Positions 11,934-20,013 of a stretch of 46,532 nucleotides of DNA are shown here, in pieces; positions within the stretch are counted from its first letter, which is position 1; the number at the start of each line of letters is the position of its first letter. Origin of the DNA: Candidatus Krumholzibacteriia bacterium (GTDB lineage Bacteria > Krumholzibacteriota > Krumholzibacteriia > G020349025). The notes under the pieces are model-generated. The model was not told the origin of the DNA. It saw only the letters and a list, made by a program, of their open reading frames with translations, and ran no database searches. The stretch is taken from assembly GCA_035649275.1 (NCBI GenBank), contig DASRJW010000081.1, forward strand, positions 1 to 46,532, read 5' to 3'. The position numbers and the translations under genes are program-made.

Positions 11934-12833
11934 GTGGTCGCGCCAGGCAGAACGCCGCCCGCGCCCGGGGCGCGGCTTCGCGTCGCCGTCACCGGGGCGG
12001 CGGGCATGTTGGGCAGCGCTGTCGTCGAAGAGTGCCGGAGCGCTCACGAGGTGCTGCCCCTCCGGCGCAGTGACTGCGATCTCGCCGACGCATCCTCCAC
12101 CCACACCCATCTCGCCGCCCTCGCTCCCGATGTCGTGGTGCATTGCGCCGCCTGGACCGACGTGGATGGCTGCGAGGGCGACCCGGAACGAGCCTGGAGG
12201 GACAATGCCGTCGCCACGGAGAACGTGGTCCGGGCGGTGACGGCGGCTCGGGCACGACTCCTTCTCATCAGTACCGACTACGTTTTCGATGGCGCCCTAC
12301 AGCGTCCTTACCGCGAAGACGACGAAACCGCACCGATCAACGTCTACGGTCGTAGCAAGCGTGCCGCCGAGGAGCATGTGCTCGCCATGGGAGCACCGGG
12401 ATGCATCGTGCGCACCAGCTGGGTCTTCGGTCCGGGGGGACGCCATTTCGTCCGCACCATGGCGCGGCTGCTGCGTACGCAGGAGGAAGTCCGCGTGGTC
12501 GACGACCAGGTGGGCTCTCCCACGTATACCCTCGACCTGGCCGCTGCTCTCCGGCGTCTGCTGGAAGCGCGAGCGTCGGGTCTCTTCCATGTGACCAACA
12601 CGGGCCAATGCTCGTGGTACGAGTTCGCCGCCGCCATCGCCGTGGCGCTGCGATTTGCAGGCCGCGTGCGTTCCTGTCGCAGCGACGAGTTCCCGCGGCC
12701 GGCACGGCGGCCGCGGAACTCCGTCCTCGACAACGGCCGCTACCTGCGCCAGGGTCTGCCGGCGCTCCGGCACTGGCAGGAGGCACTGCAGGCCTACCTC
12801 GCCGCCCGCCCGGACGAAGTGGCCGCGGGCTAG
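11934..12833 (+). CDS. rmlD: dTDP-4-dehydrorhamnose reductase
   Basis: A 299-residue extended-SDR protein catalysing the last, NAD(P)H-dependent step to dTDP-L-rhamnose. The Rossmann signature VTGAAGMLG is near residues 19-27, followed by CAAWTDVDGCEGDPERAW, ISTDYVFDG, the catalytic YGRSK, and RTSWVFGPGG, all typical of RmlD. The last part, RPRNSVLDNGRYLR, matches the family C-terminus. The GTG start at 11934 is preceded by GAGGAG overlapping the rmlA stop. Pairing with RmlA indicates dTDP-rhamnose, but RmlB and RmlC are not in this window, so they must be elsewhere. Confidence 0.92.
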   Translation: MVAPGRTPPAPGARLRVAVTGAAGMLGSAVVEECRSAHEVLPLRRSDCDLADASSTHTHLAALAPDVVVHCAAWTDVDGCEGDPERAWRDNAVATENVVRAVTAARARLLLISTDYVFDGALQRPYREDDETAPINVYGRSKRAAEEHVLAMGAPGCIVRTSWVFGPGGRHFVRTMARLLRTQEEVRVVDDQVGSPTYTLDLAAALRRLLEARASGLFHVTNTGQCSWYEFAAAIAVALRFAGRVRSCRSDEFPRPARRPRNSVLDNGRYLRQGLPALRHWQEALQAYLAARPDEVAAG

Positions 12834-12890
12834 AGCCACGGGTTAAAGTCGCGGGCAAGGGTCGAAGGCCCCGCGGGCCAGGAGAGGTGC

Positions 12891-14399
12891 ATGCAGCGCA
12901 CGCGGACAGAAGTGCAACCCACATCGGGCGCCTCCACGACGGCGGGAGCGCCGCGTTTCGGCGAGGCGCCGCCCCCGGAACTCGCGGGAGCGGTGCCCAG
13001 CAGGCTGCGGATCCGCAACACCACCCTCGTCCTTCCGAGCATCCTCCTCGCCGGGGATCTGCTCATGCTGGAGAGTGCTTTCCTCTCCGTCTATTGGGCG
13101 CGGTTCCTCTCCGGCTGGTTCGCCGTCCCCAAGGGCGTCCCGGATCTCGCCATCTATCTTCTCGGTTCTCTCGGGATGCTGCTCGTTTTCCTCGTCATCT
13201 TCCATGCCCACGGCATGTACGACCTGCGCCGCCGCCCGACCTTCGCCGACGACATCACCGGGCTCGCCCGCAGCGTCATCACGGCGACTCTTTTTCTCGT
13301 GGCCATCGCCTTCTTCTACCGCGGCTATTCCTTCTCGCGTTCCTTCGCCCTCGGTTTCATGGCGACGAGCTACGTCGCCCTGGTGGCCGGGCGTCTCTTC
13401 GCGCGCTACTTGCACCTCCTGGCCCGCGCCCACGGCGTCGGCCTGGAGCGTGTCGCCGTTCTAGGGCGCAACGCCGCGCAAGAACGCCTACTGCGGGCCC
13501 TGCGGCAGCGACCCGGTTTGGGGATGGAAGTGGCCGGCGAGATCCTCCTCGCCGACGACGAACCGGGGCGCTTGCCCGCTCTCGGGCGTCTGGCGCAGGT
13601 GGAGCAAGTGGTGGAGCGACACCACCTGGACGGCATCCTGGTGACGCTGCCACTCCGGGAAGTCGAGCGCTTCCTGCCGCTCCTCGAAGCGCTCGCCGAT
13701 TCGCAGGTGCGCGTGACCTTCGTCCCGGACCTGCAGGATCTGCGCGCCACCAACCTGCGGCTGCAATCGGTCGCGGGGCTTCCTTTCCTCGAGCTGCGGC
13801 AGGTGACACTCACCGGCATCCATCGCGTCTTCAAACGCGCCTTCGATCTCGTGGTGGCGGGACTGTTCTGCGTGCTCGGGGCGCCCCTCATGCTGGGCAT
13901 CGCCCTCGTCGTGCGCCTCACCTCGCCGGGGCCCGTGCTCTTCCGGCAGCAGCGCGTCGGCCGGGATGGGACGGTCTTCCAGATGCTGAAGTTCCGCACC
14001 ATGCGGCAGGACGCGGAAAGCCACACGGGCCCTGTCTTCGCCCGTGCCGGCGACCCGCGCACCACGCCGGCGGGACGGTGGCTGCGCCGGCTCAGCCTGG
14101 ACGAGCTGCCGCAGCTCTACAACGTGCTCCGCGGCGAGATGAGCCTGGTGGGGCCGCGGCCGGAACGTCCTGTCTTCGTGGAGGAGTTTCGCAGCGCCAT
14201 TCCGCGCTACTTCGAACGCCACAAGGTGCGGTGCGGCATCACCGGCTGGGCGCAGGTGAACGGCTTGCGGGGCGACACGCCCCTGGAAGAGCGCACGCTC
14301 TACGACATCTATTACCTGGAGAACTGGTCCTTGGCGCTGGATGTGAAGATCCTGGCGCTGACGTTGCGCTCGGTGCTCTCCCGGCGCAACGCTTACTGA
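12891..14399 (+). CDS. undecaprenyl-phosphate sugar phosphotransferase (WcaJ/WbaP-type)
   Basis: A 502-residue membrane enzyme that starts a polysaccharide repeat unit by moving a hexose-1-phosphate to the lipid carrier. About four or five N-terminal membrane helices lie between residues 45 and 175. A CoA-binding-like Rossmann segment (VAVLGRNAAQERLLRAL) follows. The catalytic bacterial sugar transferase domain begins near residue 310 at HRVFKRAFDLVVAG, with the characteristic SPGPVLFRQQRVGRDG, MLKFRTMRQDAE, LSLDELPQLYNVLRGEMSLV and GPRPE segments. It ends with the amphipathic YLENWSLALDVKIL. The sugar is not predictable with certainty. It sits downstream of rmlD and is probably in the same transcription unit. 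Confidence 0.93.
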   Translation: MQRTRTEVQPTSGASTTAGAPRFGEAPPPELAGAVPSRLRIRNTTLVLPSILLAGDLLMLESAFLSVYWARFLSGWFAVPKGVPDLAIYLLGSLGMLLVFLVIFHAHGMYDLRRRPTFADDITGLARSVITATLFLVAIAFFYRGYSFSRSFALGFMATSYVALVAGRLFARYLHLLARAHGVGLERVAVLGRNAAQERLLRALRQRPGLGMEVAGEILLADDEPGRLPALGRLAQVEQVVERHHLDGILVTLPLREVERFLPLLEALADSQVRVTFVPDLQDLRATNLRLQSVAGLPFLELRQVTLTGIHRVFKRAFDLVVAGLFCVLGAPLMLGIALVVRLTSPGPVLFRQQRVGRDGTVFQMLKFRTMRQDAESHTGPVFARAGDPRTTPAGRWLRRLSLDELPQLYNVLRGEMSLVGPRPERPVFVEEFRSAIPRYFERHKVRCGITGWAQVNGLRGDTPLEERTLYDIYYLENWSLALDVKILALTLRSVLSRRNAY

Positions 14400-14413
14400 G
14401 CAGGAGAACCGCG

Positions 14414-15394
14414 GTGTCTCAGGCCCACGAGCTGCTGCCCCTGGTGCGCAAGAAGGTGGGGAACTTCCTCTACCCCTACGGCAGCTTTCCCGACGAGGAC
14501 TACGAGCAGCTGGAAGGGTACGAATCGGACTACTTCACCGCCGAGGACGACGACGCTCCCGGCGATCGCTATCGCGCCGTGATCGTGGTCAGCGCCGAGA
14601 AACTGATCCCGCTCTTCCTGGATCTGTGCCAGCTCCTGCCCGAGCGCGTGCACGTCGTGCTGGAGCGGGCTTCCGAGGACATCTACACCGAGCGCGACGT
14701 CTTCTTGAGCGAATCCGAAGTCACCCGGGAGCAGTTCATCGAGGTCTTCAAAGCTTACGATTTCATCTTCACCGAGGATGGCATGCTCGGTCTCGGCGCC
14801 TTCGGTCGCGACGATCCGGTGGAAGTGTTCCTGGCGGACCACAAGGAGCTGGTGGTGTTCGCTCCCGATCTGGGCCCGGTGCGGGCGCTCCTCGAGAAGC
14901 ACGGGCTGCAGCCGCGCAAGCTGGAGTACTACTACGAGCGCTCGCACACGCACCTGGCGCTGACCCAGTACCGCGGTCTGCGTGGAACGCAATACGATTA
15001 CCTGAGCGTTGCGGACATGCTCCGCCACGTCTTCGGCCTCAGCCTGCAGCTCGACGAGGACCAGAACCTCGACGACGAGGGTCGGCCGCTGGGGCTCGTG
15101 CCCTGGCGCGCCATCGCCACGGTAGCGCCGAAGCGACGCGCTCGCTCCGGGCGCCGGCAGAACCCGAGCTACGTACAGGAGTTCTTCCTCAGCGCCTCCA
15201 GCCGAAGTGAGGCGCGGGCGCTCGTGGAGAAGCAGCTCGAGGCCGACAGCTTCGTGCTGCAAAGCCTGGAAGAGCTCTTCCGCATCGATGTGCACGAGCT
15301 GCCCAGCGAGCTCCGGCCTGCAGGCACCGCCCTGGAGCACCCCGGCATCTGGTACGCCGGCGAGAGGACTGCCACCGACGTCCACTGGCACTGA
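14414..15394 (+). CDS. conserved-looking protein of unknown function in the polysaccharide block
   Basis: I do not recognise this 326-residue protein. It starts with GTG at 14414 after AGGAGAACC and lies 14 bases behind the sugar transferase, so it is probably cotranscribed. It has no signal peptide or membrane helix and is rich in Asp, Glu, Leu and Tyr in the first two thirds. It has a moderately basic stretch (KRRARSGRRQNPSY) near residue 245. Segments such as RYRAVIVVSAEKLIPLFLDL and DDPVEVFLADHKELVVFAP look like alternating strands and helices of a soluble alpha/beta fold. The repeated acidic and aromatic clusters (EDYEQLEGYESDYF, KLEYYYERSHTH) are distinctive. A cytoplasmic accessory role in polysaccharide production is an inference from position only. 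Confidence 0.75.
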   Translation: MSQAHELLPLVRKKVGNFLYPYGSFPDEDYEQLEGYESDYFTAEDDDAPGDRYRAVIVVSAEKLIPLFLDLCQLLPERVHVVLERASEDIYTERDVFLSESEVTREQFIEVFKAYDFIFTEDGMLGLGAFGRDDPVEVFLADHKELVVFAPDLGPVRALLEKHGLQPRKLEYYYERSHTHLALTQYRGLRGTQYDYLSVADMLRHVFGLSLQLDEDQNLDDEGRPLGLVPWRAIATVAPKRRARSGRRQNPSYVQEFFLSASSRSEARALVEKQLEADSFVLQSLEELFRIDVHELPSELRPAGTALEHPGIWYAGERTATDVHWH

Positions 15395-15500
15395 AGTGGC
15401 TGTCGCGTGAACTCGCCTGACAAAAGGAGAGTAAGGTCGCCGGCGAGTTCGGCCGCCCACACAGAGCCGCAACCCTTGCGCATGGTGGAATCACCATTGT

Positions 15501-15531
15501 CAATCACACCACCGCGCCGGTTGTTTGATTG
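15501..15531 (+). repeat. imperfect hairpin downstream of the polysaccharide block
   Basis: Arms CAATCACACCACC (15501-15513) and GGTTGTTTGATTG (15519-15531) pair at 11 of 13 positions around a 5-base loop. No T-tract follows. It may end the preceding transcript with Rho or serve as a binding site. Confidence 0.35.
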
Positions 15532-15625
15532 CTGAGACCGCTGGGCGTAGGTTCCAAGCAGAAGAGTGATCCCGTTGTTCGGCGGTTGATCCCATGAACG
15601 CTACGCCGGCGGCGGAGCGAGTCCC

Positions 15626-16070
15626 GTGGTCTCGCGTAAGGCAAGTCTTCCGCTGATGCGATGCCGCATCGCTGTTGCAACAGTGGCTCTCTCGGCGCTG
15701 GCGCCGCTCGGCGGGCGTTCTTCCCGCTGCGGTGCGCCGGCCCGATCACGGTGGCGGTGGAGACGAATTCGCCGTGGGACACGCGTTTCCCTCTCACGTC
15801 GAGGTCGTTCCCCTGGGCCGAAGTCCGGGCGACTATCACGTTTGTCAAGACCTTCCCGGGTACGTCGTGATGATCGTGTACGGGCACTACGGCGACTTGT
15901 GCGGCGCTTGGGATGAGGTCGGGCCCATCGACATCACGCCCATCGTCCCCATCGGGACGCTCTACGCCCTGCGGCTGTACTCCTTCGGTCGCCCTGGTGG
16001 CTACAGCCCGGCAGTCGACTGCATCCGGGTGACGGGCAGGAAATGCGCGCCGTCGGTTGACTGGTTCTGA
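15626..16070 (+). pseudogene. frame-disrupted secreted protein candidate
   Basis: A frame starting GTG at 15626 gives a convincing signal peptide (basic MVSRKASLPLMRCR, then VATVALSALAPLGG). The protein-like continuation lies in another frame that ends at 16070 (for example DYHVCQDLPGYVVMIVYGHY, then YALRLYSFGRPGGYSP and a Cys-containing tail). Joining them needs a frame change near 15710-15780. The third frame also carries a short protein-like piece (GPITVAVETNSPWDTRF), so two shifts are possible. It could be a decayed gene, an assembly indel, or a chance alignment of frames. No domain is recognised. Confidence 0.3.
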
Positions 16071-16082
16071 TCTCACCTGCTG

Positions 16083-16394
16083 TTAGGCTGCCCCTTTACG
16101 CCGACGAATGCCACGAACGTGAGTGACGTAGCTTCGCAGTACGGCATTCATTCGCGACTGGTAGCGAGGTCCGGCGGCCTTGAACCATGCCAGCACGTCC
16201 TCGTCGACGCGAAGCGAGATCGCCCGCTTCGCGACGGGTGCTACGACCGTAGCTTCGGACCAGAAATCGTCCGGCAAATCTACCAATTCCGGTGGCGACG
16301 TGCGCAAGATCTCCGAGTCACTCATGCGCCGCAGTCGTCCGAGATCAGCCTTGCCGCGACTTGGCCGCTTGCGATTACGTGACGCGGTGCTCAT
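16083..16394 (-). CDS. brnA: BrnA-type antitoxin
   Basis: A 103-residue protein with a basic N-terminus (MSTASRNRKRPSRGK). The typical BrnA tail is ISLRVDEDVLAWFKAAGPRY, followed by SRMNAVLRSYV, the segment that binds DNA as a dimer. In the type II BrnTA pair it neutralises the BrnT ribonuclease and represses its own operon. It starts at ATG 16394, inside the last codons of brnT (20-base overlap), so the two are translationally coupled. The toxin gene comes first, which is the usual brnTA order. Both are small and next to a glycosyltransferase gene, not on an obvious mobile element. Confidence 0.88.
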   Translation of the reverse strand: MSTASRNRKRPSRGKADLGRLRRMSDSEILRTSPPELVDLPDDFWSEATVVAPVAKRAISLRVDEDVLAWFKAAGPRYQSRMNAVLRSYVTHVRGIRRRKGAA

Positions 16395-16662
16395 ATACCT
16401 GCCTCTCCTGTCGGCTGCTGCGCCGAGCCGAAATGATCCGACGCACAAGCTCGCCGTCGGCCCGGACTCGGTCGGTAAAAACAACCGTGAGATGCAGCCC
16501 GTCAGCAACGCCTATGGCAATGAACCGGCGCTCGCCATAATCCCACCGTCGATCCTCGCGAACCAGTGCCGGCCCGTCGAAGATGAGTGTCGCAAACGCG
16601 AAATCGAAACCACGTTTGCGAAGGTTGAGCGTGTTCTTGGCTGCGTCCCACGTGAACCGCAC
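16375..16662 (-). CDS. brnT: BrnT-type ribonuclease toxin
   Basis: A 95-residue protein of the BrnT (DUF497) family. The N-terminal RFTWDAAKNTLNLRKRGFDF corresponds to the family F-WD-xK-xxxN-xxKHG signature. The C-terminal RRIISARRSSRQERQVYE is the conserved IRIISAR-xx-xxE-xxxY segment. BrnT has a RelE-like fold and cleaves RNA; growth arrest is relieved by BrnA. The start is GTG at 16662, which puts the first residues where relatives begin. Only about 7 bases separate it from the -10 hexamer, so the mRNA probably starts at or next to the GTG and lacks a Shine-Dalgarno leader. Confidence 0.88.
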   Translation of the reverse strand: MRFTWDAAKNTLNLRKRGFDFAFATLIFDGPALVREDRRWDYGERRFIAIGVADGLHLTVVFTDRVRADGELVRRIISARRSSRQERQVYEHRVT

Positions 16663-16669
16663 ACCCTAG

Positions 16670-16698
16670 AATATACACTTGTATATACTTCCCGTCAA
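16670..16698 (-). promoter_or_regulatory. brnTA promoter with embedded palindromic operator
   Basis: On the minus strand TTGACG (16698-16693), a 17-base spacer and TATATT (16675-16670) form a near-consensus promoter. The perfect palindrome ATATACA-CT-TGTATAT covers 16671-16686, over the -10 and half of the spacer. Autorepression by BrnA at such a site is known for the family; binding here is inferred. Confidence 0.75.
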
Positions 16699-16703
16699 GC
16701 AGC

Positions 16704-17882
16704 CTAGCTGTGTTGGCGCCAAGTCTCGAAGAGGTGCTCGAGCTCGGCGCGCATGCGCTCAGCGTAGAGCGGGCGGTCGAAGCGGAGCGCCTGGCGCTGG
16801 AGCACTTCGGGAGCGAAGCGGCTGTCGTCGAAGCGCCGCAGCACCTCCGCCCAGGCCTCTGGATCCTCGGAGAGCACGAGAACGCCCGTTTCACCGTCCA
16901 CGACCGTCTCGAGCGCGCCACCTTCGGCGCGGGCGATGACCGGGCGCCCGGAAGCCATGACCTCGACCGGGGTGATGCCGAAGTCTTCGACGCCGGGGAA
17001 GAGGAGGGCGCGGCAGCGGGCGAAGAGGCGGGGAAGTTCCGTGTCGCTCTGCCACGGGAGGAAGGTGACGTCGGCGCCGCGGGCCTGTTGCTGCAGGCGC
17101 TTCCGGTCAGGGCCGTCGCCGGCAACGACGAGGGGGACGCCAGCCCTACGGCAGGCTTCGACCGCGAGATCGGCGCGTTTGTAACCCGAGAGCGCCCCGA
17201 CGACGAGGAAACTTGTCCTATCCGCCTGTGGCTCCGGGGCGAAGCGGGAGCAATCCACCGGCGGGTGGATCACGGTGGCGTCGCGGCTGTAGGTGCGGCG
17301 GAGGCGCTGGCGCACGTTCTCGGAGTTGGCGACGAAGTGGTGCACCCGCGCGGCGCTGCGCACGTCCCAACGCTGGAGCGGCCCGCGGGCCAGCTTGGCG
17401 GCGAGTCGCGTCATGCCGCGGGCGCGCCCGGGGCCGAAGTAGTCGTCGAAGCGATCCCACACGTAGCGCATCGGGGTGTGGCAGTAGCAGACGTGCAGCG
17501 CCCCGGGCGGCGGCACCACACCCTTGGCGACGCAATGACTGGTGGAGACGACGAGGTCGTAGTCGCGGAGACGCAATCCTTCCACCGCCCGCGGGAAGAG
17601 CGGCAGGTAACGACGGTAGCCGCGCGCTGCACCCGGCAGCCGCTGGATGAAGCTGGTGCGGATGCGATGGCGCTCGATGGTGGGGGAGACGCTGCCGCGG
17701 ACGTGGAGCAGGGTGAAGAGATCGGCGCGAGGGAAGAGCTCGCAGAGCACCTCGAGGCACTTCTCGCCGCCCCGCATCCCCGTCAGCCAGTCGTGCACGA
17801 GGGCGACGCGGGTCCGCTCCAGGGCCAACGTTCCCGCGGCTGCTGCGGTGGTCGGGCCCGCTGCGGGGATCCGACCGTTCAC
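16704..17882 (-). CDS. GT4-family glycosyltransferase
   Basis: A 392-residue GT-B enzyme. The N-terminal domain starts VALVHDWLTGMRGGEKCLEV, a glycine-rich acceptor loop seen in mannosyl- and WbaZ-like transferases. The C-terminal GT4 domain carries FLVVGALSGYKRADLAVEA and the donor-binding FPGVEDFGITPVEVMASGRP with the EX7E glutamates. It probably adds a sugar, perhaps mannose from GDP-mannose, to a lipid-linked oligosaccharide on the inner face of the membrane. The start GTG overlaps the phosphomannomutase stop as GTGA, so the two are coupled. That supports a mannose-related donor but does not prove it. Its stop lies 6 bases from the brnTA -35. Confidence 0.9.
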   Translation of the reverse strand: MNGRIPAAGPTTAAAAGTLALERTRVALVHDWLTGMRGGEKCLEVLCELFPRADLFTLLHVRGSVSPTIERHRIRTSFIQRLPGAARGYRRYLPLFPRAVEGLRLRDYDLVVSTSHCVAKGVVPPPGALHVCYCHTPMRYVWDRFDDYFGPGRARGMTRLAAKLARGPLQRWDVRSAARVHHFVANSENVRQRLRRTYSRDATVIHPPVDCSRFAPEPQADRTSFLVVGALSGYKRADLAVEACRRAGVPLVVAGDGPDRKRLQQQARGADVTFLPWQSDTELPRLFARCRALLFPGVEDFGITPVEVMASGRPVIARAEGGALETVVDGETGVLVLSEDPEAWAEVLRRFDDSRFAPEVLQRQALRFDRPLYAERMRAELEHLFETWRQHS

Positions 17883-19237
17883 GGGCCGGCCTGGACGCCG
17901 AGGCTCTGCAGCTCGGCCTGCACGGTGCCGCGGATCTCCGCGAGCGCATCGTCACTGTCGGCCTCGAAGCGGAGCACCAGGATGGGCTGGGTGTTGGAGG
18001 CGCGCACCAGTGCCCAGCCGCGGGGGAAGAGAATGCGCACGCCATCCACGTCGATCGTCGGGTGCTTCGGGCGGAAGTGCGCCGCCACCGCTTCGACGAT
18101 GCGGAACTTGTCCTCGTCGCTGGAATCCACCCGGATCTCCGGCGTGGAGACGAACTGCGGCAGATCGGCGAGGAGAGCGCTCAGGGGGCGGTCCGCTGCG
18201 GCCAGGATTTCCAGCGCCCGGCAGGCGGCGTAGATGCCGTCGTCGAAGCCGTAATAGCGATCGGCGAAGAACATGTGACCGCTCATCTCGCCGCCGAGCA
18301 CGGCGCCGGTCTCGCTCATGCGGGACATGATGTGGGGATAGCCGGTGCGCCACATCTCCGGCCGGCCGCCGAGGCGGCGCACCTCGTCGACGAGCGCCTG
18401 GCTGCACTTGACGTCGAAGACCACCGCCGCTCCAGGCCGTTGCGGCAGGATGGCGCGGGCGAAGAGGACGAGGAGCTGGTCGCCGAAGAGGAGCCGACCG
18501 TTTTCGTCCACCAGGCCGACGCGGTCCGCATCGCCGTCGAAACCGATGCCGGCGGCAGCACCGGTCTTGCGCACCGCGGCGGCGAGATCGGCCATGTACT
18601 CGGGCACCGTGGGGTCGGCGACATGGTGTGGGAAGCGCCCATCGGGCTCGCAGTACAGCGGTTCGAGCCGGCAGCCCAGCGCTTCCAGCAGGCGAGGGGC
18701 GATGACACCGGCAGTGCCGTTGCCGCAATCCACCGCCACGTGCATCTGTCGACGCAAGCGGACGTCGCCGTGAATGCGCTTGCCGTAGTCGTCCAGGATC
18801 GGGCGCTGCTCGCGGGCGCCGCGGCCGGAAGCAAAGCGCCCCTCTTGCGCCACCTTCCAGATCTCCTGGAGGTCCGCGCCGAAAATCGCCCGCGTCCGGG
18901 TACGGCTCTTGAGGCCGTTGAACTGGGGCGGATTGTGGCTCGCGGTGACGACGAGGCCGCCGTCGGCGGCGAGCGTCTCGACCGCGTAGTTGAGCACCGG
19001 AGTGGGCACGAGTCCGATGTCGATGACGTCGCAGCCCGTGGAGAGCAGACCCTGCATTAGCGCCGCCAAGTACTCCTCGGAAGAGAGTCTCATGTCCCGG
19101 GCGGCGACGAGGCGGCGCAGGTCGCGGGCGCGGTAGTAGGTGCCGAAGGCGCGGCCGAGCGTTTCCATCGCCCCCGCGTCCAGGTCCACGCCGGCCACAC
19201 CGCGGATGTCGTACTCGCGGAAAGTGTTGCGATTCAA
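17879..19237 (-). CDS. manB: phosphomannomutase/phosphoglucomutase
   Basis: Interconverts hexose-6- and hexose-1-phosphates through a phosphoserine; with ManC it yields GDP-mannose. Landmarks in order: FREYDIRG at the N-terminus, the catalytic serine in VVTASHNPPQFNG, metal-binding FDGDADRVG, sugar-binding GGEMSGHMFF, and phosphate-binding RASNTQPIL (relatives have SNTEP or SNTTP). The TTG at 19237 gives 452 residues, the family length. A GTG at 19270 would add 11 residues, but it lies inside a likely extended -10 (TGC-TAAGGT, 19277-19269), which argues against it. It is divergent from udk and overlaps the glycosyltransferase by 4 bases. Confidence 0.92.
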   Translation of the reverse strand: MNRNTFREYDIRGVAGVDLDAGAMETLGRAFGTYYRARDLRRLVAARDMRLSSEEYLAALMQGLLSTGCDVIDIGLVPTPVLNYAVETLAADGGLVVTASHNPPQFNGLKSRTRTRAIFGADLQEIWKVAQEGRFASGRGAREQRPILDDYGKRIHGDVRLRRQMHVAVDCGNGTAGVIAPRLLEALGCRLEPLYCEPDGRFPHHVADPTVPEYMADLAAAVRKTGAAAGIGFDGDADRVGLVDENGRLLFGDQLLVLFARAILPQRPGAAVVFDVKCSQALVDEVRRLGGRPEMWRTGYPHIMSRMSETGAVLGGEMSGHMFFADRYYGFDDGIYAACRALEILAAADRPLSALLADLPQFVSTPEIRVDSSDEDKFRIVEAVAAHFRPKHPTIDVDGVRILFPRGWALVRASNTQPILVLRFEADSDDALAEIRGTVQAELQSLGVQAGP

Positions 19238-19268
19238 GGGTCCCCCGCTCTCTGGGTGCTTTCGCTCC

Positions 19269-19277
19269 ACCTTAGCA
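19269..19277 (-). promoter_or_regulatory. extended -10 element for manB
   Basis: The minus-strand reading is TGCTAAGGT. There is no good -35 at 16-18 bases, so the extended -10 would carry it. A start near 19262 leaves a leader of about 25 bases before the TTG start. Confidence 0.35.
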
Positions 19278-19302
19278 TGCGTTGCGGGAGGCCCGGCCCG
19301 CC

Positions 19303-19332
19303 TTGCGGCCCGCTAGCGTAACTTGTTAGGCT
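19303..19332 (+). promoter_or_regulatory. sigma70-type promoter for udk
   Basis: TTGCGG (19303-19308), an 18-base spacer and TAGGCT (19327-19332) preceded by TGT. The leader is about 25 bases and includes GGAGGG at 19354-19359. The spacing and hexamers match those before recA and rpsF. Confidence 0.55.
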
Positions 19333-19362
19333 GCAAGAAGTCTCGCGCCTGCTGGAGGGTTC

Positions 19363-20010
19363 TTGCAGCGTCCCGTGGTGATCGGCATTGCCGGCGGCAC
19401 CGGCTCGGGCAAGACCACCGCGGCACTCAAGGTGAAGAGTCACTTCCCCGACGAGCGGGTGCTCATCCTGCACCAGGACAACTATTACCGCGACCTCGCG
19501 CACTTGCCTTTGGAGGAGCGCGCCCGGATCAACTACGACCACCCGGACGCTTTCGAGGCGCCGCTGCTGCTCGCCGACATCGAGACCTTGAAGGACGGCG
19601 GGGTGATCGAGAGTCCGGTGTACGACTACGACCAGCACCGCCGCCGCGAGCAGCGCCTGCGGCTCGGTCCCGCCGACATCATTCTCCTCGAAGGGATCTT
19701 GGTGCTGGAGAACGAGGCGCTCCGCCGGCAGATGGACATCCGCATCTTCATCGACGAGGATGGGGACGAGCGCTTCATGCGCCGCCTGGAGCGGGACGTG
19801 CGCGAACGGCAGCGCGATCCGGTTTCCGTCATCGCCCAGTACCGGAACACGGTGAAGCTCATGTTTCAGCAGTTCGTCGAGCCCAGCAAGCGCTACGCGG
19901 ACCTCATCATCCCGCATGGGGGGCACAACGACGTGGCCATCGACCTGCTGGTGGTGAAGGTGCGCGATCTCTTGCGGCGTTCGAGTTCCACCCCGAGTTC
20001 CCGAGGCTAG
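19363..20010 (+). CDS. udk: uridine kinase
   Basis: A 215-residue P-loop kinase of the uridine/cytidine kinase family (pyrimidine salvage). Walker A is GGTGSGKTT near residues 11-19; HQDNYYRDL and NYDHPDAFE carry nucleoside-binding residues; IILLEGILVLE is the Walker B strand; FIDEDGDERFMRRLERDVRERQR forms the lid. The TTG start at 19363 follows GGAGGGTT. Length fits the family (about 205-215). The UbiA-type gene follows after 3 bases, so they form one transcript. A pyrimidine nucleoside kinase fits better than phosphoribulokinase because the pattern and size match Udk. Confidence 0.93.
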   Translation: MQRPVVIGIAGGTGSGKTTAALKVKSHFPDERVLILHQDNYYRDLAHLPLEERARINYDHPDAFEAPLLLADIETLKDGGVIESPVYDYDQHRRREQRLRLGPADIILLEGILVLENEALRRQMDIRIFIDEDGDERFMRRLERDVRERQRDPVSVIAQYRNTVKLMFQQFVEPSKRYADLIIPHGGHNDVAIDLLVVKVRDLLRRSSSTPSSRG

Positions 20011-20013
20011 AGC

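Noticed and set aside
12401-14413. Long plus-strand frame leading into the 14414 gene
   Set aside because: The part before 14414 overlaps rmlD and the sugar transferase in another frame and is low-complexity; GTG 14414 has its own ribosome binding site.
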